Shown: positions 47,345 to 56,406 of the stretch, in pieces
How positions within the stretch are numbered: the stretch's first letter is position 1
How the letters are laid out: each line of letters opens with the position of its first letter
Assembly: GCF_014058685.1 (NCBI RefSeq)
Contig: NZ_CP059055.1
Coordinates: forward strand, 1,798,001 to 1,862,000
Length of the DNA: 64,000 nucleotides
Source of the DNA: Lactobacillus johnsonii
GTDB lineage: Bacteria > Bacillota > Bacilli > Lactobacillales > Lactobacillaceae
Reading direction: 5' to 3'
The notes under the pieces: model-generated
The model's input: the letters and a program-made list of their open reading frames with translations, nothing else
Told to the model about the DNA's origin: nothing
Database searches by the model: none
Position numbers and translations under genes: made by a program

Positions 47345-49459
47345 CTATTTTTCTTCTTTTTTATCAGCTTTTTCAGCTTCCTTGATGTCTTTCTTTTCTT
47401 GTTCACGAGTTTCCTTGTCAAACAATACATCTTCAAGAATTTCACCATTTAAGTACAAATGCTTATCATCAATAGTGAATTTAACTTCCTTAGTATCTGG
47501 CTTAGAAACAATCAACTTAGCTGCTGGGGTTTCAAGATCTTGTTCAACAACTCTTCTCAATGGACGAGCACCAAATTCCTTGTCATAACCCTTCTTAGCC
47601 AAGTACTTCTTAGCATCATCAGTAACATGAAGCTTAATGTTTCTCTTAGCAAGAGACTTCTCCATCTTTACTAAGTAAAGGTCTAAGATCTTGAGCATAT
47701 CTTCACTAGTTAAAGAATTAAATGGAACAATTGCGTCAAGACGGTTTAAGAATTCTGGTCTGAAGTAAACTTCAAGAGCTTTACGTAAAGCATCTTGATC
47801 GTCACCCTTAAGTAACTTGTCAGAGTATCCAGCATTTGAAGTCATGATAATGATTGTATCTTTGAAGGAAATTGTTCTACCTTGTGCATCAGTTAAACGA
47901 CCATCATCCATGATTTGAAGCAAAGCATTGAAGACTTGAGGATTTGCTTTTTCAATTTCATCAAGCAAAATCAATGAATATGGTTGGTGACGAATCTTTT
48001 CAGTTAATTGACCACCTTCGCCATAGCCAACATAACCAGGTGCTGAACCGATCAACTTATTAACAGCCATTTGGTCTTGATATTCTGACATATCCAAACG
48101 TACCAATGCATCTGCCTTACCAAATAACTTAATTGCTAATTGCTTAGCTAATTCAGTCTTACCAACACCAGTAGGACCAGTAAGTAAGAATGAACCAGTT
48201 GGACGGTTAGAATCCTTAAATACTTGCTTACGTGCAATTGCATCAGTAATGATGTCAATGGCCTTGTCTTGGTCAATAACAACTTTCTTCAAGTCAGAAG
48301 CTAAGTTAGCATTCTTTTGAGCTTCATTTGCATTAATTTCACTCATTGGAATACCAGTCTTAGTTTGAATTAAAGCATACATATCTTCTGGTGTAACTTT
48401 AAGTTCACTAGCTTTGCCGGCATTCTTAAGATCTTTCTTAAGGTCTTCAATCTCTTTCTTAATCTTAGCAGCTTCATCATATTTTTCCTTCTTAGCTGCT
48501 TCTGCCTTTTTACCTTCTAAGGCATGAATCTTGTTCTTAATTGAAGTTTCATCTTTTTGATCCATACCTAAGGACTTCTTAGCACCAGCTTCGTCCATTA
48601 AGTCAATGGCCTTATCTGGTAAGTGACGATCATTAATGTAACGATTTGAAAGTTCTGCAGCAAGCTTCAAAGCTTCTGGATCATATTTAACATTGTGGTA
48701 TTTTTCATATCTTGGAGCTAATCCCTTCAAAATTTGAATAGCATCCTTGATAGTTGGTTCTGGAACTTGAACTGGTTGGAATCTTCTAGCTAAAGCAGGG
48801 TCTTTTTCGATTTGTTGGTATTCACTAGTAGTAGTTGCACCAATAACACGAATTTCACCGCTAGCTAATGCTGGCTTTAAGATATTAGCAGCATCCCCAG
48901 AATTATTTTCTGAATCAGTAGAACCTGCACCAACAATATTATGTAATTCATCGATAAAGAGAATAACATTCTTGTCACCCTTAGCCTTATCGATAATCTT
49001 CTTTAGTTTTTCTTCAAAACTACCACGAAGAGAAGTACCTGCAACTAATTCATTAATATTTAACTCAATAATATGAGCATTCTTTAGTTTTTCAGGAACG
49101 TCTCCATCAACAATTCTTTGAGCTAATCCTTCAACTACCGAGGTTTTACCAACACCAGCAGGACCAGTCAAAACAGGATTGTTCTTTTTACGTCTACTCA
49201 AAATTTCAATAACTTGATCAATAACAGCGGTACGTCCAATGACAGGATCATATTTACCCTTCTTAGCTTGTTCAGTTAAATCAACACCAATTGGCTTTTC
49301 CTTTTGTTGGCCATTTTGAGCGCCTTGTTGAGGTGCTTGACCAGCACTATATCTCATTGGTTGTTGACCACTAGTCATTCTTCCATCATTGAAAAAATCT
49401 CTGTTTAATTCATTAAACAAATCATCAAAATTATAGTTTCCATTGTCAAAGTATGCCAT
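47345..49459 (-). CDS. clpL: ClpL-type AAA+ chaperone ATPase
   Basis: The 704-residue protein has two AAA+ modules. AAA1 (about 85-290) contains Walker A GPAGVGKTS, Walker B ILFIDELHN and the arginine-finger region; a short coiled-coil middle domain (about 330-385, Lys/Glu-rich) follows; AAA2 (about 430-620) contains GPTGVGKTE and LILLDEIEKA. The short Asn/Gln/Gly-rich N-terminus (about 1-55) lacks the ClpC N-domain repeats and the ClpE zinc finger, which points to ClpL, a disaggregase of lactobacilli and streptococci. No ClpP-binding IGF loop is obvious. A CIRCE operator upstream shows control by HrcA in heat stress. ClpE-like naming is the alternative. Confidence 0.85.
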   Translation of the reverse strand: MAYFDNGNYNFDDLFNELNRDFFNDGRMTSGQQPMRYSAGQAPQQGAQNGQQKEKPIGVDLTEQAKKGKYDPVIGRTAVIDQVIEILSRRKKNNPVLTGPAGVGKTSVVEGLAQRIVDGDVPEKLKNAHIIELNINELVAGTSLRGSFEEKLKKIIDKAKGDKNVILFIDELHNIVGAGSTDSENNSGDAANILKPALASGEIRVIGATTTSEYQQIEKDPALARRFQPVQVPEPTIKDAIQILKGLAPRYEKYHNVKYDPEALKLAAELSNRYINDRHLPDKAIDLMDEAGAKKSLGMDQKDETSIKNKIHALEGKKAEAAKKEKYDEAAKIKKEIEDLKKDLKNAGKASELKVTPEDMYALIQTKTGIPMSEINANEAQKNANLASDLKKVVIDQDKAIDIITDAIARKQVFKDSNRPTGSFLLTGPTGVGKTELAKQLAIKLFGKADALVRLDMSEYQDQMAVNKLIGSAPGYVGYGEGGQLTEKIRHQPYSLILLDEIEKANPQVFNALLQIMDDGRLTDAQGRTISFKDTIIIMTSNAGYSDKLLKGDDQDALRKALEVYFRPEFLNRLDAIVPFNSLTSEDMLKILDLYLVKMEKSLAKRNIKLHVTDDAKKYLAKKGYDKEFGARPLRRVVEQDLETPAAKLIVSKPDTKEVKFTIDDKHLYLNGEILEDVLFDKETREQEKKDIKEAEKADKKEEK

Positions 49460-49490
49460 GCTTTACACACTCCTCATATTCTCAAAAATT

Positions 49491-49538
49491 TTAGCACTCA
49501 TAAGTTATAAGTGCTAACTACTCACATTTCTTATTATA
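49491..49538 (-). promoter_or_regulatory. clpL promoter with CIRCE operator
   Basis: TTAGCACTC, 9-base spacer ATAAGTTAT, AAGTGCTAA (49491-49517) matches CIRCE (TTAGCACTC-N9-GAGTGCTAA) with one mismatch. It lies just downstream of a -10 TATAAT (complement of 49533-49538) with TTGCTT as -35, so HrcA binding would repress transcription. Confidence 0.88.
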
Positions 49539-49607
49539 GCAGGTTATCCACAGAAAGCAAAATATTATTTTCTCTTTTTCCACAGATTATTTTAATTTGT
49601 GAGCAAA

Positions 49608-49645
49608 ATAAGCGTAAAGTGCTTAATAAAGCATTTTACGCTTAA
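49608..49645 (-). terminator. Terminator of the DUF915/EIIC pair
   Basis: Stem AAGCGTAAAGTGCT / AGCATTTTACGCTT with TAATAA loop; T-rich tail on the minus strand. Lies about 70 bp after the DUF915 stop. Confidence 0.7.
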
Positions 49646-49711
49646 AAAGTTTGTGAATTAATATTATGACATAGTTCTAAAATTATTTATTTTTATTAAT
49701 TTTCAAATAAT

Positions 49712-50629
49712 TTAATCATTTATTATCTTTTTCTTTTTATGCTTGTCCTGTGGTCTTTGATTATTGCCAGGAATATTGTTTCCATTATTGTTTTCAAGCA
49801 AATACTGCTTAATTAACTGAACTACTTGTTTATTTTGCGGAAGAGAAGAATGTTGTGCATCCGATCCTGTAACTGTCATCGTCGTATAGTGCTTTACCTG
49901 ATTTTGAAAAATATATTTTCCTGCTGCCACACTACTTTCAGGTACTAACCCATCCGACTCATAATTCTCTCCCCCTGATACTGAATATACATCTAAATTC
50001 TTAGGAATTTTCTTTCGATTTTTAATAAAATCATTCAGCATTTCGGTTTTATGGTCAACATTACTCTCATTAAAGTTATAGGGTGTCCCGAGGGTCATCA
50101 ATTTCTTTATTTTGATTTCATCACTATAATCTGCATAGTATTTTTCTAGCCAATATGTCCAAATCAATCCACCATTTGAATGTCCAAATGCCTTAAAATT
50201 ATTAAATTTATATTGCTGACTAAGCTGAGCAAAAGCCTCATCAAACCAACCTGCTTGTTTCTTAATATTGGCGTAACCATCATGATTATTTTCAAATCCT
50301 ACTACAATAAACGGTTCATTATCATTACGATTAATTTTACCGCTATACTTCAATGTACCATCTTTCTTCACTTGAATTTTTAATAGACTATGCTTTTTCA
50401 GAGTATCTTTATTTAGCAGATTAACCAATTCATTAAAACGCTCAGTAGTTGCACTTGATCCTGGAATCATAATTACAGGAGACATTTGTGACTTTCGTCT
50501 TTCAGCTAAATCATGATTAGCACTTTTAATCCAAAAAAATGTTGGAATAGATAAAACTATCAAAAAGATGAAGGTACCTAGCAAAAGCAAACGATTTTTC
50601 GATATCCTATCTTTATTTAACATATTCAT
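49712..50629 (-). CDS. DUF915 alpha/beta hydrolase, membrane-anchored
   Basis: The 305-residue protein has an N-terminal signal anchor (about residues 13-33, LLLLGTFIFLIVLSIPTFFW) and a DUF915 alpha/beta hydrolase domain. Visible elements are the oxyanion strand PVIMIPGSSAT, the nucleophile elbow GHSNGGL (Ser near residue 147) and a likely acid/His toward the C-terminus (SDAQHSSLP). Related proteins are extracytoplasmic esterases of unknown substrate. The ATG at 50629 is chosen because GAGGAGG lies about 7 bases upstream. The start overlaps the end of the EIIC gene by 17 bp, so the genes are translationally coupled. The C-terminus is Asn/Lys/Pro-rich. Confidence 0.78.
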   Translation of the reverse strand: MNMLNKDRISKNRLLLLGTFIFLIVLSIPTFFWIKSANHDLAERRKSQMSPVIMIPGSSATTERFNELVNLLNKDTLKKHSLLKIQVKKDGTLKYSGKINRNDNEPFIVVGFENNHDGYANIKKQAGWFDEAFAQLSQQYKFNNFKAFGHSNGGLIWTYWLEKYYADYSDEIKIKKLMTLGTPYNFNESNVDHKTEMLNDFIKNRKKIPKNLDVYSVSGGENYESDGLVPESSVAAGKYIFQNQVKHYTTMTVTGSDAQHSSLPQNKQVVQLIKQYLLENNNGNNIPGNNQRPQDKHKKKKIIND

Positions 50630-51932
50630 AGCCAGCCTCCTCATCATTTAACAAATCAATTTCGTCTTGAACATCCTTGGCCATCTTCACAATTGGAAGA
50701 TATAACAAAATATCGAATGCAAACAGCAGCATTGAGAAAATTAGCGCTTGCCAGTTTCCATTTGTAGCAATAAAGGCATACAAAGGTCCCGGAGTTCCAG
50801 ATAATACATTGTAGGCTGAAGCCGGAATTAAATGTATTGCAATCATACTTGCAGCTAAAAGCATATTTACAACTGGTAAAAATATATAAGGCAGTAAGAA
50901 TAATGGGTTAAGGATAATAGGAATACCAATTAAAGCCCCCTGATTAGAGCCAAATAGAGTTGGAATAAAACTCCAACGGGCAACTCTAGCAATATCATTT
51001 TTCTTAATAAAAATTAAAATGCCAATCAATATCACTAAGGTTAGGCCGTTACCACCAAATTTTCCATAAGATTGATATAAAGAATTTCCCACATATGGAT
51101 TAGGTACATTCCAACTTGAGCCATGTGTCAAAGCATAGTTTAAATTAGCAACATTAGTCGCACTATCACCACCAGCAGTAAGAGATACTAAAGGCTGGCC
51201 AATGCCACACCAGTTTAACAACAATGCTAGAAGTAATAAGGGAATAAAAATACCCAGATTTAAATTATTCTGTCCTTGACTTTGGAAAAATTGATAAAAG
51301 TTTGTGGCGATCATTCGTACATGGACTAAACTAGCTAAAATCCCAATTACTAATCCAATTAACCAAGTAGCAAGCATCGGACGAAATGAATTAAAAGCTC
51401 TTTGCTTTATTACTTGGGCACTTTCTGCATGGCGATGATGATAGTCAGTTCCAAGAAATCTAAAAATGAGTCCCGTTCCAAAACCGATCAAGAGAGCAAA
51501 TAAAAAACTATTAATATTCAAAAAACGCCAGTTAAAAGATAGTTGGAAATCTCTAATATCTCTAAAACGATATGCACATAACAGCAAAGCTAGCATTCCT
51601 GAAACACCAGCCATCTGGGCATCTTTTTGATATAAACGTGCAGTATATTGTGCTGAAAAATATGCAGTAAATAGTCCAAAAGTTCCAAATATTACACTGG
51701 TAACGCCCTGACAGGCATACCAGGATGCATTAAAAATCTGATCAGGTAACCACTTATCAAAATAAAAGATATTAGATATTAAACTCGTTGGAGAGAAAAC
51801 ACTCTGCCATAAAAACTGAAAAATACTTCCTACAACAGCAAGTGGCATTAGCATCATCAGAGTTCGATCAGTTACTCTAAAAAATGCTAATCTACGAAGT
51901 CGCACAATAGTTTTAAAAATAATTTTTTCCAT
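50613..51932 (-). CDS. PTS EIIC permease of the lactose/cellobiose family
   Basis: The 439-residue polytopic protein resembles stand-alone EIIC proteins of the lactose/cellobiose/chitobiose family. Recognisable parts are the N-terminal RVTDRTLMMLMPLAVVGS, the GKFGGNGLTL loop and FGSNQGALIGIPIILNPLFLLP (GIPIILNP), where EIIC proteins bind the sugar. No EIIA or EIIB gene is nearby, so it would need partner subunits from another operon. It is divergent from an intact small gene and followed by a coupled DUF915 hydrolase. The sugar cannot be assigned. Confidence 0.75.
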   Translation of the reverse strand: MEKIIFKTIVRLRRLAFFRVTDRTLMMLMPLAVVGSIFQFLWQSVFSPTSLISNIFYFDKWLPDQIFNASWYACQGVTSVIFGTFGLFTAYFSAQYTARLYQKDAQMAGVSGMLALLLCAYRFRDIRDFQLSFNWRFLNINSFLFALLIGFGTGLIFRFLGTDYHHRHAESAQVIKQRAFNSFRPMLATWLIGLVIGILASLVHVRMIATNFYQFFQSQGQNNLNLGIFIPLLLLALLLNWCGIGQPLVSLTAGGDSATNVANLNYALTHGSSWNVPNPYVGNSLYQSYGKFGGNGLTLVILIGILIFIKKNDIARVARWSFIPTLFGSNQGALIGIPIILNPLFLLPYIFLPVVNMLLAASMIAIHLIPASAYNVLSGTPGPLYAFIATNGNWQALIFSMLLFAFDILLYLPIVKMAKDVQDEIDLLNDEEAGYEYVK

Positions 51933-52097
51933 AATTTAATCCTTACCTCTAATAATCTATTTCCTAGTTTAAATTAAATATTGTAAGAAACCTATTCTTT
52001 TTTATTAAAATACAGCTTAAATCGGACAAGCTTCTTTAAACCCAGATTAGACAAAGAACATGCTATAATGATGAGGAAAATAAAAAGGAGAAAAATT

Positions 52098-52334
52098 ATG
52101 GCTAAACGAAGTTTTTCGATTAATGATGAAACTGACCGTCTACTCAACTACTATTTAAATCATTCAGATAAAGAATGGGACTTAGTAATTAATGAAGCAA
52201 TTAAAAGCTATGTATGTGATCATTTAACTCAAAAGCAAGTTCATGAAGCAGTTAAACATACCGGAAAAGATGCCTTTCCAGCTAATGAAGTTCTTCGTAC
52301 TTTCAATAGTAGCTGGATCAATGGCGAGTCTTAA
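52098..52334 (+). CDS. Small protein with ribbon-helix-helix-like N-terminus, unknown
   Basis: A 78-residue protein with AAAAGGAG ribosome site 7 bases before the ATG at 52098. The N-terminus (MAKRSFSINDETDRLLNYYL) has the beta-strand plus helix pattern of ribbon-helix-helix DNA-binding proteins, such as antitoxins of type II modules; the remaining half (QVHEAVKHTGKDAFPANEVL) is soluble and helical. No toxin gene is adjacent: the next gene is an MFS transporter separated by a terminator. A TATAAT lies at about 52061. The function is not established. Confidence 0.5.
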   Translation: MAKRSFSINDETDRLLNYYLNHSDKEWDLVINEAIKSYVCDHLTQKQVHEAVKHTGKDAFPANEVLRTFNSSWINGES

Positions 52335-52386
52335 TATTCATTGCATAAAGTCATACCTTCCGGCAAAATAAAGGTAGCAATTCTAC

Positions 52387-52419
52387 AAAATAAGCTGACA
52401 CTTGTCAGCTTATTTTTAT
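52387..52419 (+). terminator. Intrinsic terminator
   Basis: AAATAAGCTGACA / TGTCAGCTTATTTTT between the small protein gene and the MFS gene. Confidence 0.85.
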
Positions 52420-52451
52420 ACAACTATTCTTGATTAAAAGGAGGAAAATAC

Positions 52452-53651
52452 ATGCTAAAAAAACATGCGCTAGATCCAATTAAGTTAATCTGGTTATTTG
52501 CTGGTTCTTTAATAATTAATACTGGTGTTAGTTTTATTTGGCCACTAACTACCATTTATATTCATAATTATCTTCATGAGACGCTTACAGTAGCTGGGAT
52601 TGTTTTATTCATAAATTCAGCTTTTACAATGGTTGGAAATGCAGTTGGAGGCCTTTTATTTGATAAATGGCATCCTTACCAAACCCTTTTAACTGGTGTC
52701 AGTATTTCCACCTTATCCACTTTCTTGCTAGTGTTATTTCATGGCTGGCCAGCCTATCCAATTTTGTTAATTACTTTAGGCTTAGGCAACGGTATTGTAG
52801 TAACTGGCTTAAATTCAATTGCTACTTTAATTCAAAGTCGGAATGCCTCTTATGTGTTTAATGTCTTGTATTTCACTCAAAATTTAGGTTTAGTATTTGG
52901 GTCCCTAATGGTGGGATTCATTTTACCCTTTGGTATTACTTATATTTTCTTACTTGCTTTTATTATGTTTGCCTTTTTAAGCATTGTAATCTTTTTTGAA
53001 TATCGTGGTTTAAACCAGGCTCATGCCTCTACAAATAAAAAAACGACTACAGCTGCCCATCAAGAAAAAATTCCTTACGGCGCAAAAAGAGCTATTTTCT
53101 CTATCTTAATTTGTGTTCTAGCTGCTTGGATTGCTTATGAACAATGGAATTCTAATATTTCCTCCTACATGCTTGGCTTACACATGAGCGTTCGGTTATA
53201 TAGTTTACTTTGGACTCTAAATGCTATTTTAATTGTCCTTATTCAACCGCTATTAACTTACTTTGATGACTGGCTAACTGCACATCTTCATGGACGATTA
53301 TATATTGGTTTTAGTCTGTTTGGGCTAGCATTCTTACTACTAATTGGAGCAACCCACTACTTTAACTTTGTTTTAGCCATGGCCGTTCTAACATGCGGAG
53401 AAATTTTAGCATTTCCTGCTGTTTCAACTTTTGTTAATGATCGTGCTAGTAATAAAGACAAGGGAAAATACCAAGGAATTGTTCAATCAGTTACATCAGC
53501 TGGTCGAGCTCTAGGACCGCTAATTGGAGCTTTAGTAATTGATAATTTTTCCTATTTGACCTTATTTGTAGTTTGCACTGTTTTGGTTTTAATTTCTGTC
53601 CTTCTATTTTCAATCATTAATGCTTATAACAAGAAAAAAATCGCTGAATAG
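52452..53651 (+). CDS. MFS transporter
   Basis: The 399-residue protein has 12 predicted membrane spans and the MFS loop motif GGLLFDKWHPYQ at about residues 65-76 (motif A variant). Weak second-half motifs include FVNDRASNKDKGKYQG, close to the consensus of DHA1-type exporters. The substrate is unknown. Ribosome site AAAGGAGG 8 bases before the ATG. The gene lies between two terminators and forms a single unit; the stop codon is inside the stem of the 3' terminator. Confidence 0.8.
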   Translation: MLKKHALDPIKLIWLFAGSLIINTGVSFIWPLTTIYIHNYLHETLTVAGIVLFINSAFTMVGNAVGGLLFDKWHPYQTLLTGVSISTLSTFLLVLFHGWPAYPILLITLGLGNGIVVTGLNSIATLIQSRNASYVFNVLYFTQNLGLVFGSLMVGFILPFGITYIFLLAFIMFAFLSIVIFFEYRGLNQAHASTNKKTTTAAHQEKIPYGAKRAIFSILICVLAAWIAYEQWNSNISSYMLGLHMSVRLYSLLWTLNAILIVLIQPLLTYFDDWLTAHLHGRLYIGFSLFGLAFLLLIGATHYFNFVLAMAVLTCGEILAFPAVSTFVNDRASNKDKGKYQGIVQSVTSAGRALGPLIGALVIDNFSYLTLFVVCTVLVLISVLLFSIINAYNKKKIAE

Positions 53652-53662
53652 CGATTTTTTAT
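53634..53662 (+). terminator. Terminator overlapping MFS stop codon
   Basis: AAAAAATCGCT / AGCGATTTTTT with GAAT loop; the TAG stop of the MFS gene is within it. Confidence 0.82.
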
Positions 53663-53676
53663 TTTCTCTAATTTAC

Positions 53677-53797
53677 AAAAAAAGCCTAATTCCACCAACA
53701 TCGGAATCAGGCTCACACAGTGTTAGGTACCGCTATTCTGACCAAATAAAAGATACATTTTCGCTACCGTAGAAAATGCACCTTGCTACAACGGTAC
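53677..53797 (-). ncRNA. Candidate structured small RNA (about 120 nt)
   Basis: A minus-strand unit with an extended promoter TTGTGC-17-TAAGAT (-35 complement of 53827-53832, -10 complement of 53804-53809, TG before the -10). The RNA begins GTACCGTT, which pairs with AGCGGTAC about 70 bases on (closing stem). Inside is a hairpin GCATTTTC / GAAAATGT. It ends in a terminator GCCTGATTCC / GGAATTAGGC followed by TTTTTTT. There is no open frame with a ribosome site. It does not look like SRP RNA, tmRNA, RNase P or a T-box. It may be a known but unrecognised Rfam family. Confidence 0.5.
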
Positions 53798-53856
53798 AGG
53801 TAAATCTTAGCACAGCAGCCCTACTTGCACAACCGCTTTTAAGGAAGTCAAAATCA

Positions 53857-53895
53857 TAAAAAAAGAGATAGAAAATATTATTTCCTATCTCTATG
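53857..53895 (-). terminator. Terminator of the dlt/serine hydrolase transcript
   Basis: Minus-strand TAGAGATAG / CTATCTCTTTTTTT hairpin directly at the stop codon of the serine hydrolase remnant. Confidence 0.75.
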
Positions 53896-54847
53896 AAGGC
53901 GATTTTATTAAATTTTCCATGAGATCGTTACATATCTCTCTCACCTTAAAATAGTCCTTAACTGGATAATTAGACTGAACTACTAATACATCGCGCGTGT
54001 CATTTGATATGCGGTAGTAAGTTGTATATCCATCGCCTGAACCATTTGAGGAATGAAAATCAGGGAAATTATAAAAACCAGCATTATATTTAGCAGGATC
54101 AGCTGGAGCATAAACCGTTTGTATTGATGAAGGTTTTATGATTTCTCCATTTAAAATCGCACTTGTAGCTCGATATAAGTCACTATTTGACATTACTAGG
54201 CTTCCAGCGCCCAAATCTCCACGTACTCTATCTACGGAAACACTATGTGGTACTAAATATCCCTGAGAGTTTTTAGTGTACGGTACTGCAACCTTAATAT
54301 GCCTATTCTTAGGAATGTCCCAATAAAATTCTGTTTCGGAAAGCCCTAATTTTTTAATATAGGTATCTTTCACCAAACTTTCATAAGATTTATGGGTTAC
54401 TTTTTCTAAAACACCAGATAATAAAATATAGTTAATTGACGAGTAAAAGCGTTGATTGTACTGTTTCTTATCGAAAACTATATTATGCTTAATATCATAT
54501 TTAATTCCAGCTTGATTATTTTTAAAGACTGGCGTTCCATAGCTCGATTCATCTTTTCCTTGTAATCCGGCTTCCATAGTTAGAAGCTGCCCAATCGTAA
54601 TTTGATTAGCATGGGATACTTGAGGATAGAATTTCGATAATTTGTCATTAAGTTTAAGCTTTTTCTGCTCAACTTGTTTCATAACGAGGGCACCAGTAAA
54701 AACCTTATTAACTGAATTAATAAAAAAAGCTGTTTTGGGTGTATTATGCTCTTTTTTACTAACATTTGCATAGCCTGTAGACTCATTAAGAATTACTTTA
54801 TTATTCTTAATCGCCAGGATATTACCTGTGATACCTGCTTGTGCTAG
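53891..54847 (-). pseudogene. Serine hydrolase (beta-lactamase family) lacking its N-terminus, fused downstream of dltD
   Basis: The frame from 54847 to 53891 encodes about 318 residues of a serine beta-lactamase/DD-peptidase-like (class C fold) hydrolase. It includes TGNILAIKNNKVIL, the nucleophile motif SVNK (SxxK, complement of 54704-54715), NYILLSGVLEKVT and a C-terminal NGSGDGYTTYYR block in place of HxG. It has no start codon, signal peptide or membrane anchor upstream of SxxK; the only ATG with an open frame (54682) lies after the nucleophile. The frame begins inside the stop region of dltD, next to a run of nine A (54848-54856). Adding one A would fuse it in frame to DltD. It is therefore a remnant or a frameshifted fusion, expressed at the end of dlt. 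Confidence 0.7.
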
Positions 54848-56145
54848 TTTTTTTTTATGTCTACTGCCGCCTTACTTTTAACATTAGGCATCTTTACATT
54901 AGTTTTATTGCCCCATGCCTTAGTAAAGTAGTAACTATTTAGCTTATAGTTGACTGGATGATTCTTTTCTTCCATAAATGGTTTCACATATTGATCCACC
55001 TTTAACCATCCATTCCAACCAAGGTGGATAGTATCTTCCATGAAGAATTTCTTTCCACCGTCTTTTGATAAGTTAGCTATATTATTGAAACCTTGAGATG
55101 TAAGCTGCTTGGTAATCTTAGCAACGCATTCTTGATACATTGTCTGAGATAAACCAGTGTACTTAGCCCACTTTTCATTAACTGGTGGAATAATGAACAA
55201 GACATTAACATGTTCATGCGCAAGTTCATTTAATACCAATTCAAAGTCTGCATATTCTGGTGACTGAGTATAATCAAAATCTCTTTGAGAATTCTTTAGG
55301 TGCTTTAAGTGCTTATTGTTTAACTTTTTGTCAAAGAAACCATTAGAAATACCAAACTTATTATTTGTTGTTCCCTGTTGTCCCTGTTCATTAGCAAATT
55401 GACGTAAGTTGTCATAGGCATAAGTACCTGGCAGTTTACCTGCTTCTTTTTGAATCTTAGGAATGTTATTAGTCATCCCAATAGATGAGAAGAAATTATC
55501 TTCATTAGCTAACATTCGACGTCTAGCTTTCAAATACAAAGTTTGATACTTAGACAATTTTTGTCCTGAAGCTAAAGTCATTAATGCATACTTTGTTGTC
55601 TCACTAGCAGTTCCAGCTGGCATATCTAATAAGCGTCGAGCAGCATAACGAGTAGCTACACTGTCCTTAGCAGTCAAAATCCAATCAACTGCTTGAAGTT
55701 GAGAAAAATACATCCCAAAAGCTGCTGGATTTTGACCTTGCTTAGTAAACCACTGTGGAGAAATAATAAAAACTGCTTTTTTATTAGAAAGCTGATTTAC
55801 TGTTTCCTGCATAGTGAAAAAGTGAGTTAAGGATTGACTTCCCGGTCCTCCTAGTAAGAAAGGTCGATAATTTCTTTTATATTTATAAGCTAAGACACTT
55901 GGGTGCAAGGCATCCATTCTTGATAATTCACTAGAACCATAAAATGGAACATAGTTTTTCTCAAAAGCAGCTTGCTTAATCGATTGACCTTTAAAGACAG
56001 TTTGAGATTGTGAAACTGAAGCTTTAAAGAGAGCATTATCTGACTTTTCACCATTTTGCCATGGAATTAAAAATAAAATTATTAGCAAAATGAAAGCACA
56101 GAGAACTGGGCCGAAAATCTGCCACAGTTTACGTTTATTACTCAT
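54844..56145 (-). CDS. dltD: D-alanyl-lipoteichoic acid transfer protein DltD
   Basis: The 433-residue protein has an N-terminal membrane anchor (about residues 11-29) and the SGNH-like extracellular domain of DltD. The nucleophile block [11 protein letters not shown] is at about residues 68-78 and the Asp/His pair in [12 protein letters not shown] near 370-380. It takes part in the final transfer of D-alanine to teichoic acid. Its start overlaps dltC by 8 bp. The C-terminal tail after [10 protein letters not shown] (about 25 residues, with [12 protein letters not shown]) looks unusual and ends in a 9-A run, next to a serine hydrolase remnant in another frame. Confidence 0.92.
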   Translation of the reverse strand: MSNKRKLWQIFGPVLCAFILLIILFLIPWQNGEKSDNALFKASVSQSQTVFKGQSIKQAAFEKNYVPFYGSSELSRMDALHPSVLAYKYKRNYRPFLLGGPGSQSLTHFFTMQETVNQLSNKKAVFIISPQWFTKQGQNPAAFGMYFSQLQAVDWILTAKDSVATRYAARRLLDMPAGTASETTKYALMTLASGQKLSKYQTLYLKARRRMLANEDNFFSSIGMTNNIPKIQKEAGKLPGTYAYDNLRQFANEQGQQGTTNNKFGISNGFFDKKLNNKHLKHLKNSQRDFDYTQSPEYADFELVLNELAHEHVNVLFIIPPVNEKWAKYTGLSQTMYQECVAKITKQLTSQGFNNIANLSKDGGKKFFMEDTIHLGWNGWLKVDQYVKPFMEEKNHPVNYKLNSYYFTKAWGNKTNVKMPNVKSKAAVDIKKN

Positions 56146-56377
56146 TTCTTAAGCTTTCTACCTTTGCAATGATTTTGTTTGGAGTATCCCAATCTTCACG
56201 GTGAAATTCTGATACTGGTGCAGTTACATCACACTTGTCTTGTAATTCAAGTAACATTTGAACAGTTGCCATGGAATCTAACAAACCATTTTCAAAAATG
56301 TTTTCATCCATTTGGTCACTTAAATCTTCACCAGTTAATTCATTTAAAATATCTAAAACAGCTTGCTTTGTATCCAT
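56138..56377 (-). CDS. dltC: D-alanyl carrier protein DltC
   Basis: The 79-residue acyl-carrier-like protein carries the phosphopantetheine attachment Ser in LLDSMATVQ (Ser near residue 35). DltA charges it with D-alanine, and DltB/DltD use it at the membrane. It lies 29 bp downstream of dltB and overlaps dltD by 8 bp. The length is the family norm. Confidence 0.95.
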   Translation of the reverse strand: MDTKQAVLDILNELTGEDLSDQMDENIFENGLLDSMATVQMLLELQDKCDVTAPVSEFHREDWDTPNKIIAKVESLRNE

Positions 56378-56406
56378 AATAAGAAAATCCTTTCAAAAAT
56401 AATAAA

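Noticed and set aside
52098-52334. Type II toxin-antitoxin pair
   Set aside because: The small protein looks ribbon-helix-helix-like, but no toxin gene is next to it and a terminator isolates it.
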